Assembly (NCBI GenBank): GCA_032358255.1
Contig: JAULBX010009547.1
Coordinates: 1-64,000, forward strand
Origin: Heterotrichella gracilis
Taxonomy: Eukaryota > Sar > Xanthophyceae > Tribonematales > Xanthonemataceae
Reading direction: 5' to 3'
DNA: 64,000 nucleotides
Both the position numbers and the translations under genes were made by a program. A model generated the notes under the pieces. The model saw only the letters and a list, made by a program, of their open reading frames with translations, ran no database searches and was not told the origin of the DNA. Of the stretch, positions 36,632-46,294 are shown piece by piece (within the stretch, counting starts at the first letter, position 1; every line of letters starts with the position of its first letter).

Positions 36632-37892
36632 TGCCGGGGGGCTATGCTGCAGCGCTACCGCCCCAGTCAATCACGCCATGTTCCGCTCGCTGCAGCGCCC
36701 TGCCTGTTGTCGACTTTCAACGCTGCTGGCTTGGTGCGTGCCGCCGGGTTGAGGAAAGGCCAAGGTCGCAACCCTTCACCTGGAGTCACTTCCACCGACT
36801 GGGGTCTAGTCACATTGAGACAGCCAGTCCACACACGCTGGAACTCCTTAAGGAAGCGGTTCTGTTTGGCGAGGGTTGCTGAACCCTGGATAGGGTCTTG
36901 CACTGGTGGTGTAGGCACTGGCGCTGTCCAGTGCGGGGCAGAGCTGGCAGTGGGGCTGGCACAGGTGCTGTACCAGTGACGGTGGCGGTGGTGCTGCTGG
37001 TCTGCTGCACGTACTGTTTCCCCAGGTGTGGTGGGGTGGGGTGGCAGGTGCTGCACTAGAGGTGCGTGGCTGTGTAGCTGAACGCTCTTCTGCACATTAT
37101 ACGAGGCAATGCCAGGCTGCGGCTATAGGCTAGTCAACTGCAAAGGCAGGCGCGGGCCTAGGTGTGTCAAGGTGGGTGCGCATATGCATGCATACGTACA
37201 TGTGCGTTGGGTGGCTGGAAGCAGCGCTTGCTTAGCTGTGGACTACCCGTGCCCCGGTGCTGAAGCTATGTGCTTCTGAAAGTGGAGTGGCGACAGCTGT
37301 TCGTCCAGGAGCAACGGCACGGCACTCGTGACTGCTAATGGTTTCGTGTGTCGTCGACCAAGGTACCGGTGCTATGTGAGAGGTCCAGCCTCTACATATA
37401 CAGCAGCCCAGAATGAAGTTGATATCACAGATATCTTGACCGTCACTGTTTATAGGGCTACCAAAATGAATGACTAGTAGGTTGCTACCTGTATCTGGTA
37501 CGGTGCTTCCCCCCCTTGTCCTGACCACGGGGGGATTGGCCATGCCGTGAAAAGAGCGAACTGAGATTGCTTAACACGCGCAGTTGCAACTTATGCAAGC
37601 TGTTATTAACACTATCTTTCCTTATCTACCAGTGGCGCTTGCTGCATGAACGTGTGACTGCCCCCTCCTCTCCGCATACCACTTGCAACTACTGTTCCGG
37701 CGGCCACCCATTTGGGCCCACTTTTACACCTTTCTTTCCTTGCAACTAAGCCGTTGTCAGCTTCCAGCTCTTTCACAGGCGTTTGAACAAACACCAAGTA
37801 GCCACTCTGCAAGCTACTCTTGCTCTTGCTGCTGGCGAGTTCAGTTCTGTGGGGCTCCAGTTGGGTTGCTCTTTTCGACACCAGTCGCCACT
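36632..37892. other. Divergent intergenic region, apyrase / LLPH-like
   Basis: 1.26 kb between opposed start codons. A minus-strand ORF at 36667-37095 is open for 142 codons but low-complexity and out of phase with the apyrase start, so I do not call it. No clear TATA box. Confidence 0.45.
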
Positions 37893-39416
37893 ATGGCGAA
37901 AAGTCTCCGGTCTAATAAAAAGAAGCAGTTCCGGACGATAAAGAGGTGCGGTCACGGTGCGAGCTGCAACCTTGCGCTTGAGCATAGCGTGTGGCCCTTG
38001 TGGACCCAGCATTTTGGCGTGCATGGTGTTGCATGCATGCATATGCCAAACCACACAGGTGCATACTAACCAGCATTCAGCCGTGTGGTGTTCGCAAACT
38101 GCATAGCTGAAACCAGTAGTTTGTTCTACCACCGCTGAAACCCTGCAACGCAATACTTCTCGCACTTCTTTGGTTTGGCATGCGTGCAACCGGACAGGGA
38201 GGCTCCAGTTGCGTTTTGCAAACAGGGTTCACAGGTGCCACCGGCGAAGTGCCTTGTGCGTGCCTTGAAGGACGCACAGCATACCAGATCAAGGGAGTAT
38301 TCGCCTGGCGTGCTGAGGACCAATTGGGCGTACACTCCCAATCCCCACCCCAAACCCTAATCCCAAACCCTACCCACGTCAAATGGGAAGGCACGCGCCT
38401 GAGCCCTAAACGCAGGCGGGCTCCTGAACCCTAAACCCCAACCCCTGTTCCCCTCCCCCAGGAACAAGGTTTCCCAGTCCGAGTGGGTGCAGGAGGCGGA
38501 GCGAAAGCGGCTGGCAACCATGGCGGCAATACTGGAGCAGGGCAAGGCCGCAAGGGTAAGGCGTAGGGTTGACGATGCTATACAGGATAGCCTTGGACCA
38601 TGGTATACGCCTGTTTTAGGGTACGCCTGAATGGGCGACAGTCCAGGTGGTCCCTCTAACGACAAGTGGATCCACTTCAGTTTACTTGTTGCTAGGTATC
38701 ACCACCTTATCAGCCCAGCTGGGTAGGAGTGCAGGGTTCGGCACCATGCAGGGCAGACTTACACGGTAGCCCAGCTGGGTAGCAGTGCAGGTGGCCATGG
38801 AACCCTAAGCTAGGGTTTGGCACCGTGCAGACCAGGCATATATGCTGTAGCGCTTGGCACAGAGCACCCCTTTCCCTGGTAACAAGTAGACTGAAGTTGC
38901 ACGCATATGACCCTGACGTGCCCCCCCTTTCCGCCAGGAGGCGCGCGCAGCCATGGAGCAAGGGGAGCAAGATGTAGTGGTTGAGGCAGGGGAGGAAGAG
39001 GCAGGGGGGAGCGATAGGGAGGAGGTGGTCGCAGGGGCGGTGGAGGCAATGGAGACTGAGACAAGCACCAGGTGAGGCCCTAAACTCTAAACCCTAAATC
39101 CAACATCTCAACCCTGACATGGGATCCTGTGCAGCCGGGCACTGGTGCTGGATGCTACCAATAGTGGGTACCCGCAGGCCCCCCGTGTGAATGATATTTC
39201 TCCGTGAGAATCTCATTTCCCCCCCTGTTCCCCTGATCACAACCTCCTGACAGTCTCATTCCCCCCTTGTCCCCCTGCAGGGCCAGCCGCAAGCTGTCAG
39301 TGGGCAAGGGGAAGGTGGCCAAGGGGGGTAAGAAGGGGCAAAGGGAGCGCAGGCACAGCGTGTTGTGGGCGGGTGACCTGTTCCACAACAAGCCAAAGAA
39401 GAACAAGAAGAGGTAG
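37893..39416 (+). CDS. Small basic nucleolar protein, LLPH / DUF2423-like
   Basis: Exons 37893-37945, 38462-38555, 38938-39071 and 39281-39416 join in phase to 138 residues. The start MAKSLRSNKKKQFRTIKR matches the invariant N-terminus of this family (LLP homolog in animals, Ybl028c in yeast). The C-terminus is Lys/Arg-rich (KKNKKR end), and a WAGDLFHNKPKK motif precedes it. The middle is acidic (EAGEEEAGG...). Known relatives associate with the large ribosomal subunit precursor in the nucleolus; the role here is inferred. A degenerate GAGCAAGAAGAGG copy of the last exon edge follows the stop at 39431. Confidence 0.8.
38708..38840. repeat. Duplicated intronic block in the LLPH-like gene
   Basis: CAGCCCAGCTGGGTAGGAGT, then GCAGGGTTCGGCACC.TGCAG, is repeated about 60 bp later (GTAGCCCAGCTGGGTAGCAG...TTTGGCACCGTGCAGACC). 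Confidence 0.7.
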
Positions 39417-40445
39417 ACCCTAAACCCTAAAGAGGAGCAAGAAGAGGGGAGCGCGTGAGGCGCCAGTGCGGAACATGAGGGTGCAGGGTTTAGGGTTTAC
39501 CTTCACCCTAAAGGAGCTGGTGAAGGAATGCACGGCAAGCTGGGGATGGAGCTGGGGATGGGGATGAAGCGCGTGTGCAGCTGGGAGAATTCGAGCAGTA
39601 GAGCATTGAAGGTCATTATGGGGGGCTGAGCATCAGGGGGGCTGGGCGCAGCGCACATTTAGAGAGCAGACCCGGCAGGCCTCCGGGAGGGGACCAAGGG
39701 GGAGACGCGTGCCACGTTGCGAGGCTAGGGAGGGCGGTGGGCTGGTTGCTGCAGCAGGGTTACAGCTGCAATCCCCCTGCCTCAAGCATTGCTTCCAAAT
39801 TGGCTGGGGGTGGACTCACACCAGGGCACCACAGGGCAGGGTGTGACCACTAGCTAGGGTATGGGTGGCCGCTAGCTAGGGTATGGCCTCGTGACTGCAC
39901 GTTGCGTGCTCTTCAATTTCTCATCGGAATCTGAGGAGGTTGATATCCCTGACAGTACATGTACAATTGCTTTCCCAGCTGACAACTATCAATCCATTGT
40001 CCATTGGGCACCTCTGTGGCTGCCGCATCATAGTTACTGTGACTGTGATCACTTACAATAGGTTTGGCCATCACCCGGGCCCGGAATTTCAAACCACTAT
40101 GAGGCTCCCAGGGGCCATCCTTAGCCACTTGTAAGACAGACAGAAAGAAAGGGGACGCACAGAGGCGTAGTTAAGGGGCCACTGGCTCGCACCAGGGCAC
40201 CTATCTGCACTACCGCTGGTATCTGGGCGTAGGCGTGGGGTGTGTATGTACTACTGTACCAGTTGCTGGCTGGTTGTACCACATGGCTACCCCCCCCCCA
40301 TTCCCCATGCCACTCTAGCAACACTGCTGGTTGCTATGGCCCAAAAATGCCTTCGATTGGATGCGCTCCTTGACAAACCCCTCCCTGACTCCACACTGAA
40401 AGTACCCAATGTCATCAGCTGACCCCGTCTGGCCCCACCAGTACC
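39417..40445. other. Convergent intergenic region
   Basis: 1 kb between the LLPH-like stop and the P5CDH 3' repeat array. No coding signal, RNA gene or clear regulatory motif is seen. Confidence 0.45.
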
Positions 40446-40785
40446 CTATGCTAGGGGTTCCCAACTCAGGAAACGGGGCTGCACCGGCCCAGTCCAGAAT
40501 CACTCCCCAGCGCCCATTCCAAACCCCGTCCATACCCTCCGCCAGGTTTCACGACGTGGGTAACATGGTCCCTCCCATACCCTAAGCTAGGGTCTCACGA
40601 CGTTATAAATGTAGTCCCATGCGGCACCGGCCCCCAGTCCTGGATCACCCCAAGCGCCCAATTCCAAACCTTGCCCATACCCTAAGTTGGAGTTTCACAA
40701 CGTGGTGAATGTGGGCCCCTGCGCCACCGCCCCCCCAGTCCAGAACCACTCCCCGGCGCCCCATCCCACACCCTACGCTAGGGTT
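40446..40785. repeat. Array of about 100-bp copies of the P5CDH terminal exon edge
   Basis: The stop-codon end of the last P5CDH exon (40784-40860) recurs downstream at 40684-40780 and 40582-40680, with further decayed pieces at 40545-40581 and 40446-40540. Shared words include TTTCACGACGTGGTGAATGT, GGTCCC.TGCGGCACCGG, CCCCAGTCC and AGCGCCCATTCCA. Here the copied unit spans a stop codon and 3' flank rather than a splice site, so splicing is not needed to make the copies. Confidence 0.85.
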
Positions 40786-43700
40786 TCACGACGTGGTGAA
40801 TGTGGTCCCCTGCGGCACTGGGCCCCAGTCCTGAATGACCTCCCTGTGGCAGGACCATACCAAGCGGATGGCCTCGGGGGTGCCTATGCCTGCTGCTCGG
40901 GGGTCCCCGGCTGGGCCAAACCAGTGGTTCTGGGGGGCGCCTGCGGGGTGGGTGGGTGGGAGGGTGAGTGCACCGGAGTGGTTTCGTGAGGGAGGGGGAG
41001 GAAGAGGATGGGGAAGGAGAGGGGTACAATGCAATGGGGTGGCACTGCACAAACCAATGATTCTGGAGGACTGCCTGGGTAGGAGAAGGGATAGGGCAAC
41101 AGAGTGGCCATCTGAGCCAGGGGTTTAGGGTTTAGGGTTGCCAGCTGAGATAAGGATCACCCGCGAGGTTGATTCGGGTGATACGCCAACGCTGCCAACG
41201 TGCCCCGCAACATTTCCCTAAATGATCGGCCTCCATCTGAATATTTCGCACCGTCCCACCCCCCCTTCCTCACCTGTCGTCCTCCCCCTGATTCCCACGT
41301 AGGTTGTCCCGTTCACCGTCTCCCCCAGCACGCGGTTTACCCACTGCACGTCATTGGACACAATGGCTGCTGTGAGGTGCGCCTCCATGCGCTCACAGGC
41401 CTCCAGCACCAGGGGCAGCTGGGCGTCGGAGTACCGAGTGATGACCTGCAAAACGGGGGGGTACAGCACTGTGAAATGCGGTGATTTTACCACCGTACCC
41501 GGTACACCTAATTGGGGTCAAGCAGTTAGATGGCGCGTGAGGTGCGCTGCCAGGCCTCAAGCACCAGGGGCAGCTGGGAGCCAGAGGACTGGGTGATGAC
41601 CTGCAAAGGTGTAGGGTGACGTTGAAAGGAAGTGGGGGTGAGAAATTGCATTTGGGAAATGGGGGTGGGGCAGTAATGCTGTTGGAAAATAGGGTGTAAG
41701 TAAAGGGGATGAAATTGGTCAGCCTCCATGCGCTCACAGGCCTCTATCACAAGGGGCAGCTGGGAGTCAGAGTACCGGGTGAATGTTATTTTTTTTTATC
41801 AAATTTCTTTATGAAATGCTCACGATTTTCGCTCATTTTTATGGTCCCCACCTGTACGGGGCCAAACACCTCGGTGGTGACCAGCGGGAAATTCTCGGGC
41901 TTGAGGATTTCCTCGATGGGCACAAATACCGCGGTGGGCTCAATTGCGCCGTACACCTCGGGGATCTTGTGGCCCTTGAGTGGGGATCCGCCAAAGCTGA
42001 GCCGAGCACCTGGAAAAACAATATACGTCTTTGTTGAAGCAAAAACAGCAACAGTTGCCGCCAAAACGGTAGCTTTCAGCGTCACACAAACTGCGCCCTG
42101 CGAGGGCGGGTCATGGTTCATGTATTCACACATGGCGATGCGCAACATATGCACATCCACATTGCATAGAGATGGCCATGGCCCGGGGAACCAGACGCCG
42201 AACTAGTGGGGATATTGCACGGCCTTTGCCTGGGATTTGCAGCAGCTTCTGCACCTGCCACAAATGCGTGCACGTCCCCCGGGGACAAGACGCCGCCCGA
42301 GCGGGGATTTTGCGCGGCCTCACCTGGGATTTGGAGCAGCTTCTGCACGTGCGCGATCATTTTGTCGGTGGTCCACGTCAGCACCGGGCCAATGGTGACG
42401 TCATCCAGGGTGCGCAGCGAGGCGCGCTGCTTCAGGCTGGCTTCCAGGCCTGGTGAAAACGATGGGGATTAGGGTTTAGGTGGCGGTTTCTTGCTAAAGT
42501 TTTCAACATGACATCAGACAGGGTGCGTGAGGTAGGCGTGCTGCTCTAGGCTGGAATTTAGGCCTGGGGACAGCAGGGTTTGGGGTCCGGTTAGGGAATT
42601 CCAGGCCTGGCAACAACAGCGGAGTTTAGGGTATTGGTGGGGTTTGGGGCTAGCTGTGGACACCGGCATCTGCAGGGAGGTGTGCCCTATGGCTGGACCC
42701 ACCCTGGTGAGTAATGTATAAAGACCATGGTTTCATCGATAGCGCTCAAGCCCAACAGCAGGGGTGGCTGCAACTTCCTGCCCTATCAAGCAGCCGCATC
42801 CAAATCCCCTCCCTTCTCACCCAATCTTTCCCCACAACACCACACTGACACCCACCTGCCTTGGCCCAGTTGTCGTGCATGAAGAGTATGGACTGCGCGC
42901 TGCACTTTTGGCCGCTGCATGCGTAGGCGTCCTGGTCACAGGTGTAGGCAACAAAGGCAAGCTCAGACACGTCGGGGCCCAAGATCTTCCAGTCGAATCC
43001 CGCGTCTTCAAGGAACACCTGCGCACAAAAGGGGGGGGGAGGGGCTTTGGTGGTGTCGTGGAACAGGGCATGCAGCGAGAAGCGTAAACCTTGTTTTTAT
43101 CACTTATTTTGGCCCATTTTCCTGTATTTCCAGTTCACCAGGCGGGAGGCACTAAGTAGGGAAGTGCGCCAGCAAAACATGCCTGTGCCCCTCGAAAACC
43201 CCCACAAGATCACACACGATGCTGTGGTTTAGAGTTTGCAATACCCTCCTCCTGCAAGGACTCTTAGGGTGCCCTGCCATAGGGGCTGCACCCACCTTGC
43301 CATGGAAATCCGCTGCCAGCTACTCCGCCACCCGCTTGGTGGTGTAGGGTTTAGGGTTTAGGGTTTGACGAACCCTCCTGCAGCAAGTACTCAACACCCC
43401 ACCATTGGGCTGCACCCACCTTGCCATGGAAATCCGCTGCCAGCTTCTCCGCCACCCCCTTGCTCCCGGTGAACTGAATGCTCCTGGGCTGGGCATCCAA
43501 CAGCACCTGGTTGACCATGGGTCCCCTCCCGTTCAGGAAATCAACATCCCCCCTTGGCATGCCGCACGCGTGGAGCATGCGCAGGAAAGCCTCCGCCACC
43601 ACGGCGACCCTAGGGGGAAGGAGCGAACCGATTTATGGGTTAGGGCTAGGGTTTTGGGGGTATGCGCTCATGGGGTGTGTACCTGGGATAGGAGTGGATG

Positions 43701-46294
43701 TTGTGGGGAGGTGAAGATAGATGAAGCACTGGTATGGGGTAGACGTGCAGTGCGGTATTGTACCAATGCTACTACCGTGCTGTGTTCCAATGCTCTACCC
43801 ATTCCTACAACCTAGTCAAGGGTGTAGGGTTCATGGTTGGTGTGCAGCAGGGGCTTGTTGCCCATGTAGAGCATATGTGTTTGTTGCCCAAGTAGAGCAT
43901 ACAAGCTTGTGGTCTGAGCCTGCAATCCTGCCATGCTCAGCCAAACCCTGCAACCCTAGCCTAGGGTCCTCACTTGAGGTCTGTGTGCAGCAGCGGCTTG
44001 TTGCCCAAACAGAGCAAACATGAGTATGGTCTACGACTACAACCCCGAAACCCTAGCCTAGGGTCTCTCACTTGAGGTCTGTGTGCAGCAGCGGCGTGTT
44101 GCCCACGTGGAGCAAACACGCGTATGGTCTACGACTACAACCCTGAAACCCTAGCCTAGGGTTTCTCACTTGAGGTCTGTGTGCAGCAGCGGCTTGTTGC
44201 CCATGTAGAGCGCCCCCATGAGCTGTAGGGCGGGGATCTCAAGGGGGAAGTTGAAGGGGGAGATGACCGCCACGGGGCCGTAGGGCCAACGCATGCCATG
44301 GCTCTGTTGGCCCATGTGGTCCCCCGTCACGCTGAAGCCGCGCGCTGTGAAGCGCACCTGCGGGGTAGGGTATTCGATTAGGGTTCAGCCAGGTCATGTT
44401 GGTCGCCGGTCATGCTAAAATCACCCGCTGCACATTGTCAGGGCCTTTATTGAATTTGGTCGGGAATTACTTAGAGTTTTGTCAGATGTACTGAAGGCAA
44501 CCGCATGCCATGGCTCTGTTGGCCCATGTTGTCTCCACTCAGGTTGAAACCGCGACCTTTCAACCGCACCTGTGGGGCTGGGTTTTTTGTTAGGGTTTAT
44601 TCACAACACGGAATAGGATTTAGTCAGGGTCTGTTCAAAGTTTGTCCAGGTGTTCTGCCTAGGCTCCAAACCTAAAGCTAAACCCTAAACCTTAAACCCT
44701 CACCTGGTCCCCCCCAAAGTTTTCGAAGAACCTAGCTGTGACCCTGACCTCCGCCTGCGCCTGGGGGTAGCTCTTGGGGGACACCCGCTGGATGAGGCGC
44801 GCAAAGTAGTCGGCAACCTGCGGGGAGGGAACAAGGGGGTCAAGGGGGGTCGAGAGTTTACGCTTCCACACTGTCAGGAATTGAAGGGAATGTTTGGCCA
44901 CGCACAAAGGGTACTTACCCCACTCACTATTATACCACTTCATTTCATGAAGCCACAGCTCATCGTATAACCTATAGTACAAAAATGGTGCATATGACAG
45001 AAAAGAGCTTGCCTGCATCATTCCAATTTGCACTACCAGCAAGAAATATTGCCACAGCTTTTGTGCCCAGGAGAAGATTGGAAGGTCCAATGACCACCTG
45101 TTTCTGTTTAGGGTTCAGGGTTTAGGGCGGGTGTGGTGCACCCACCTCTGGCTTCCTGAGCTCAGCGCCTGCCCTGGCTGACACATCGCCATACAGGTTG
45201 TACCTGGGAAGGAGGGGAGGCAGTGTAGTCGCTAGCATGTCAGACACAAGGTAGCTGACACCCAAAACCCCACCAACACACTGACCGCTCTGCATGCATC
45301 CTTGCCTTCATATTCTCGTTACCAAATAGAATATCCATCAGGTATCACGCGATAAGGTAGTTTGTTCATATTGGTATGCAAACTCGGCCTACACCATGCT
45401 CTACAGGCAAGCATGGCACGCTCTTCCAGCTCTCTTTCCAATTACCCAGAATGCGCCACTGTGATTGTCTTTGGGATTTTGTAAGGGCTTTGCAGCCTCC
45501 AATTTGGCACTGCAGAATGGCTGCCAGGCAAACCCTACAGACCCAAACCCGACCCTACCCAAACCCTAGACCCTAAACCCTATGCTGCCCCTTACCTCTC
45601 TGGGTGCTTGTAGGGGTTGTGCAGCCCTGACTTTGGTACCGCTCGCAGGCTATCCACCCAAACCATACCCTACCCAAACCCTAACCCTATGCTGCCCCTT
45701 ACCTCTCTGGGTGCTTGTAGGGGTTGTGCAGCCCCGACTTTGGTACCGCGCGCAGGCTATCCACAAAGGGTCGCGCCTCCTCAATCTGCGTGTCAGGTAT
45801 GTGCATGAAGGGATCCCCGTTGTAGGGGTCGGGGATGGTGATGTGGGCAGCTGTCCCGCACCATTCGCCATTCACTGTTGGGTGCCAGGGGGAGAAGAAA
45901 AGTCAGGACAGGGAACTTGGTGGTGGCGGCTGCAGGGTGGTTGGGGGGCGGTGGGCATGGGCCTGGCAAGGGAGCAAAGAGTGCCGTGGTATGTCACACC
46001 CACTATTGATGCAAACTACCCTCTTGACAATACCACACATACAACAAAACGACGAACATCGATATTATATCAACGTTGTGATGCCATAGAACTGACCACA
46101 AAGCGAATTGTGCCTCAGTCTCGTGGTGGGCCAACCTATGCATTGCAAGCCTTACCCAGGTTCTGCACCGTCACAGGGTTGCTGCCGGATATGTCTGAAG
46201 GCTTAAACGTCGCCCACGACGCCACAAGACGGCGGGAAAACGCCACCGCCGCAGCCGAAGCTGAAGCCGTCGCGGATGGAGTGGCTGCAAGCAT
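40786..46294 (-). CDS. P5CDH: Delta-1-pyrroline-5-carboxylate dehydrogenase, mitochondrial (ALDH12 type)
   Basis: Exons, in order of translation: 46156-46294, 45703-45874, 45146-45203, 44704-44817, 44170-44357, 43420-43609, 42856-43018, 42324-42449, 41852-42009, 41274-41445, 40786-40940. All phases agree: 544 residues, against about 556 in plants. The start MLAATPSATASAS...FSRRLVAS looks like a mitochondrial transit peptide. Plant ALDH12 motifs run throughout: HNPYKHPERYNLYGDVSARA, RWPYGPVAVISPFNFPLEIP, DAYACSGQKCSAQSILF with catalytic Cys near 326, NGTTYVGIRGRTTG and APQNHWFGPAGDPRAAGIGT. The enzyme oxidises P5C/glutamate semialdehyde to glutamate with NAD+, the second step of proline catabolism in the mitochondrial matrix. 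Most introns carry exon echoes. Confidence 0.95.
41525..41782. repeat. Two echoes of a P5CDH exon acceptor edge
   Basis: 41530-41605 and 41721-41780 copy 41375-41455, the acceptor side of exon 41274-41445 (CAGGCCTC.A.CACCAGGGGCAGCTGGG, then GGTGATGACCTGCAAA). The far copy keeps GCCTCCATGCGCTCACAGGCC but has lost the acceptor. Confidence 0.88.
42183..42262. repeat. Echo of a P5CDH exon donor edge
   Basis: CCGGGGAACCAGACGCCG, GCGGGGATTTTGCGCGGCC-like sequence and TGGGATTTGCAGCAGCTTCTGCAC match 42280-42345 as a roughly 100-bp tandem copy covering the donor of exon 42324-42449. Confidence 0.85.
42513..42572. repeat. Echo of a P5CDH exon acceptor edge
   Basis: CAGGGTGCGTGAGGTAGGCG...CTGCTCTAGGCTGGAATTTAGGCCTGG copies 42405-42452, the acceptor side of exon 42324-42449. 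ATTAGGGTTTAGG lies between the copies. Confidence 0.8.
43285..43367. repeat. Echo of a P5CDH exon donor edge plus TTTAGGG run
   Basis: GGGCTGCACCCACCTTGCCA, TGGAAATCCGCTGCCAGCT.CTCCGCCACCC repeats 43406-43458. The echo ends directly in three TTTAGGG units (43344-43367), which then join the flank of the real exon. Confidence 0.9.
43835..44160. repeat. Ladder of roughly 98-bp P5CDH exon-donor copies
   Basis: CTCACTTGAGGTCTGTGTGC + AGCAGCGGCTTGTTGCCCA, the donor edge of exon 44170-44357, recurs at 43968-44020 and 44063-44115. Shortened pieces lie at 43838-43880 and 43878-43912. The spacer GTATGGTCTACGACTACAAC ... AACCCTAGCCTAGGGT is also shared between units, so whole exon-edge-plus-intron units were tandemly copied. 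Confidence 0.92.
44497..44580. repeat. Echo of a P5CDH exon acceptor edge
   Basis: CGCATGCCATGGCTCTGTTGGCCCATGT.GTC.CC copies 44290-44330. A GAAACCGCG...CGCACCTG.GGGG.T tail copies the acceptor at 44340-44370. Confidence 0.85.
45588..45655. repeat. Echo of a P5CDH exon donor edge
   Basis: CTTACCTCTCTGGGTGCTTG, then TAGGGGTTGTGCAGCCC.GACTTTGGTACCGC.CGCAGGCTATCCAC, is an almost exact copy of 45699-45763. CCAAACCCTAACCCTA lies between them. This is the least diverged echo in the gene. Confidence 0.92.

Noticed and set aside
36667-37095. Minus-strand ORF as an upstream apyrase exon
   Set aside because: It ends in a stop before the exon at 36563-36631 and no splice pair brings it into phase. Its composition is His/Pro/Thr-rich.
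43835-44160. Mutually exclusive duplicated exons
   Set aside because: The copies contain only an exon edge and intron, not a whole exon with both splice sites, and lack an acceptor, so they cannot be complete alternative exons.
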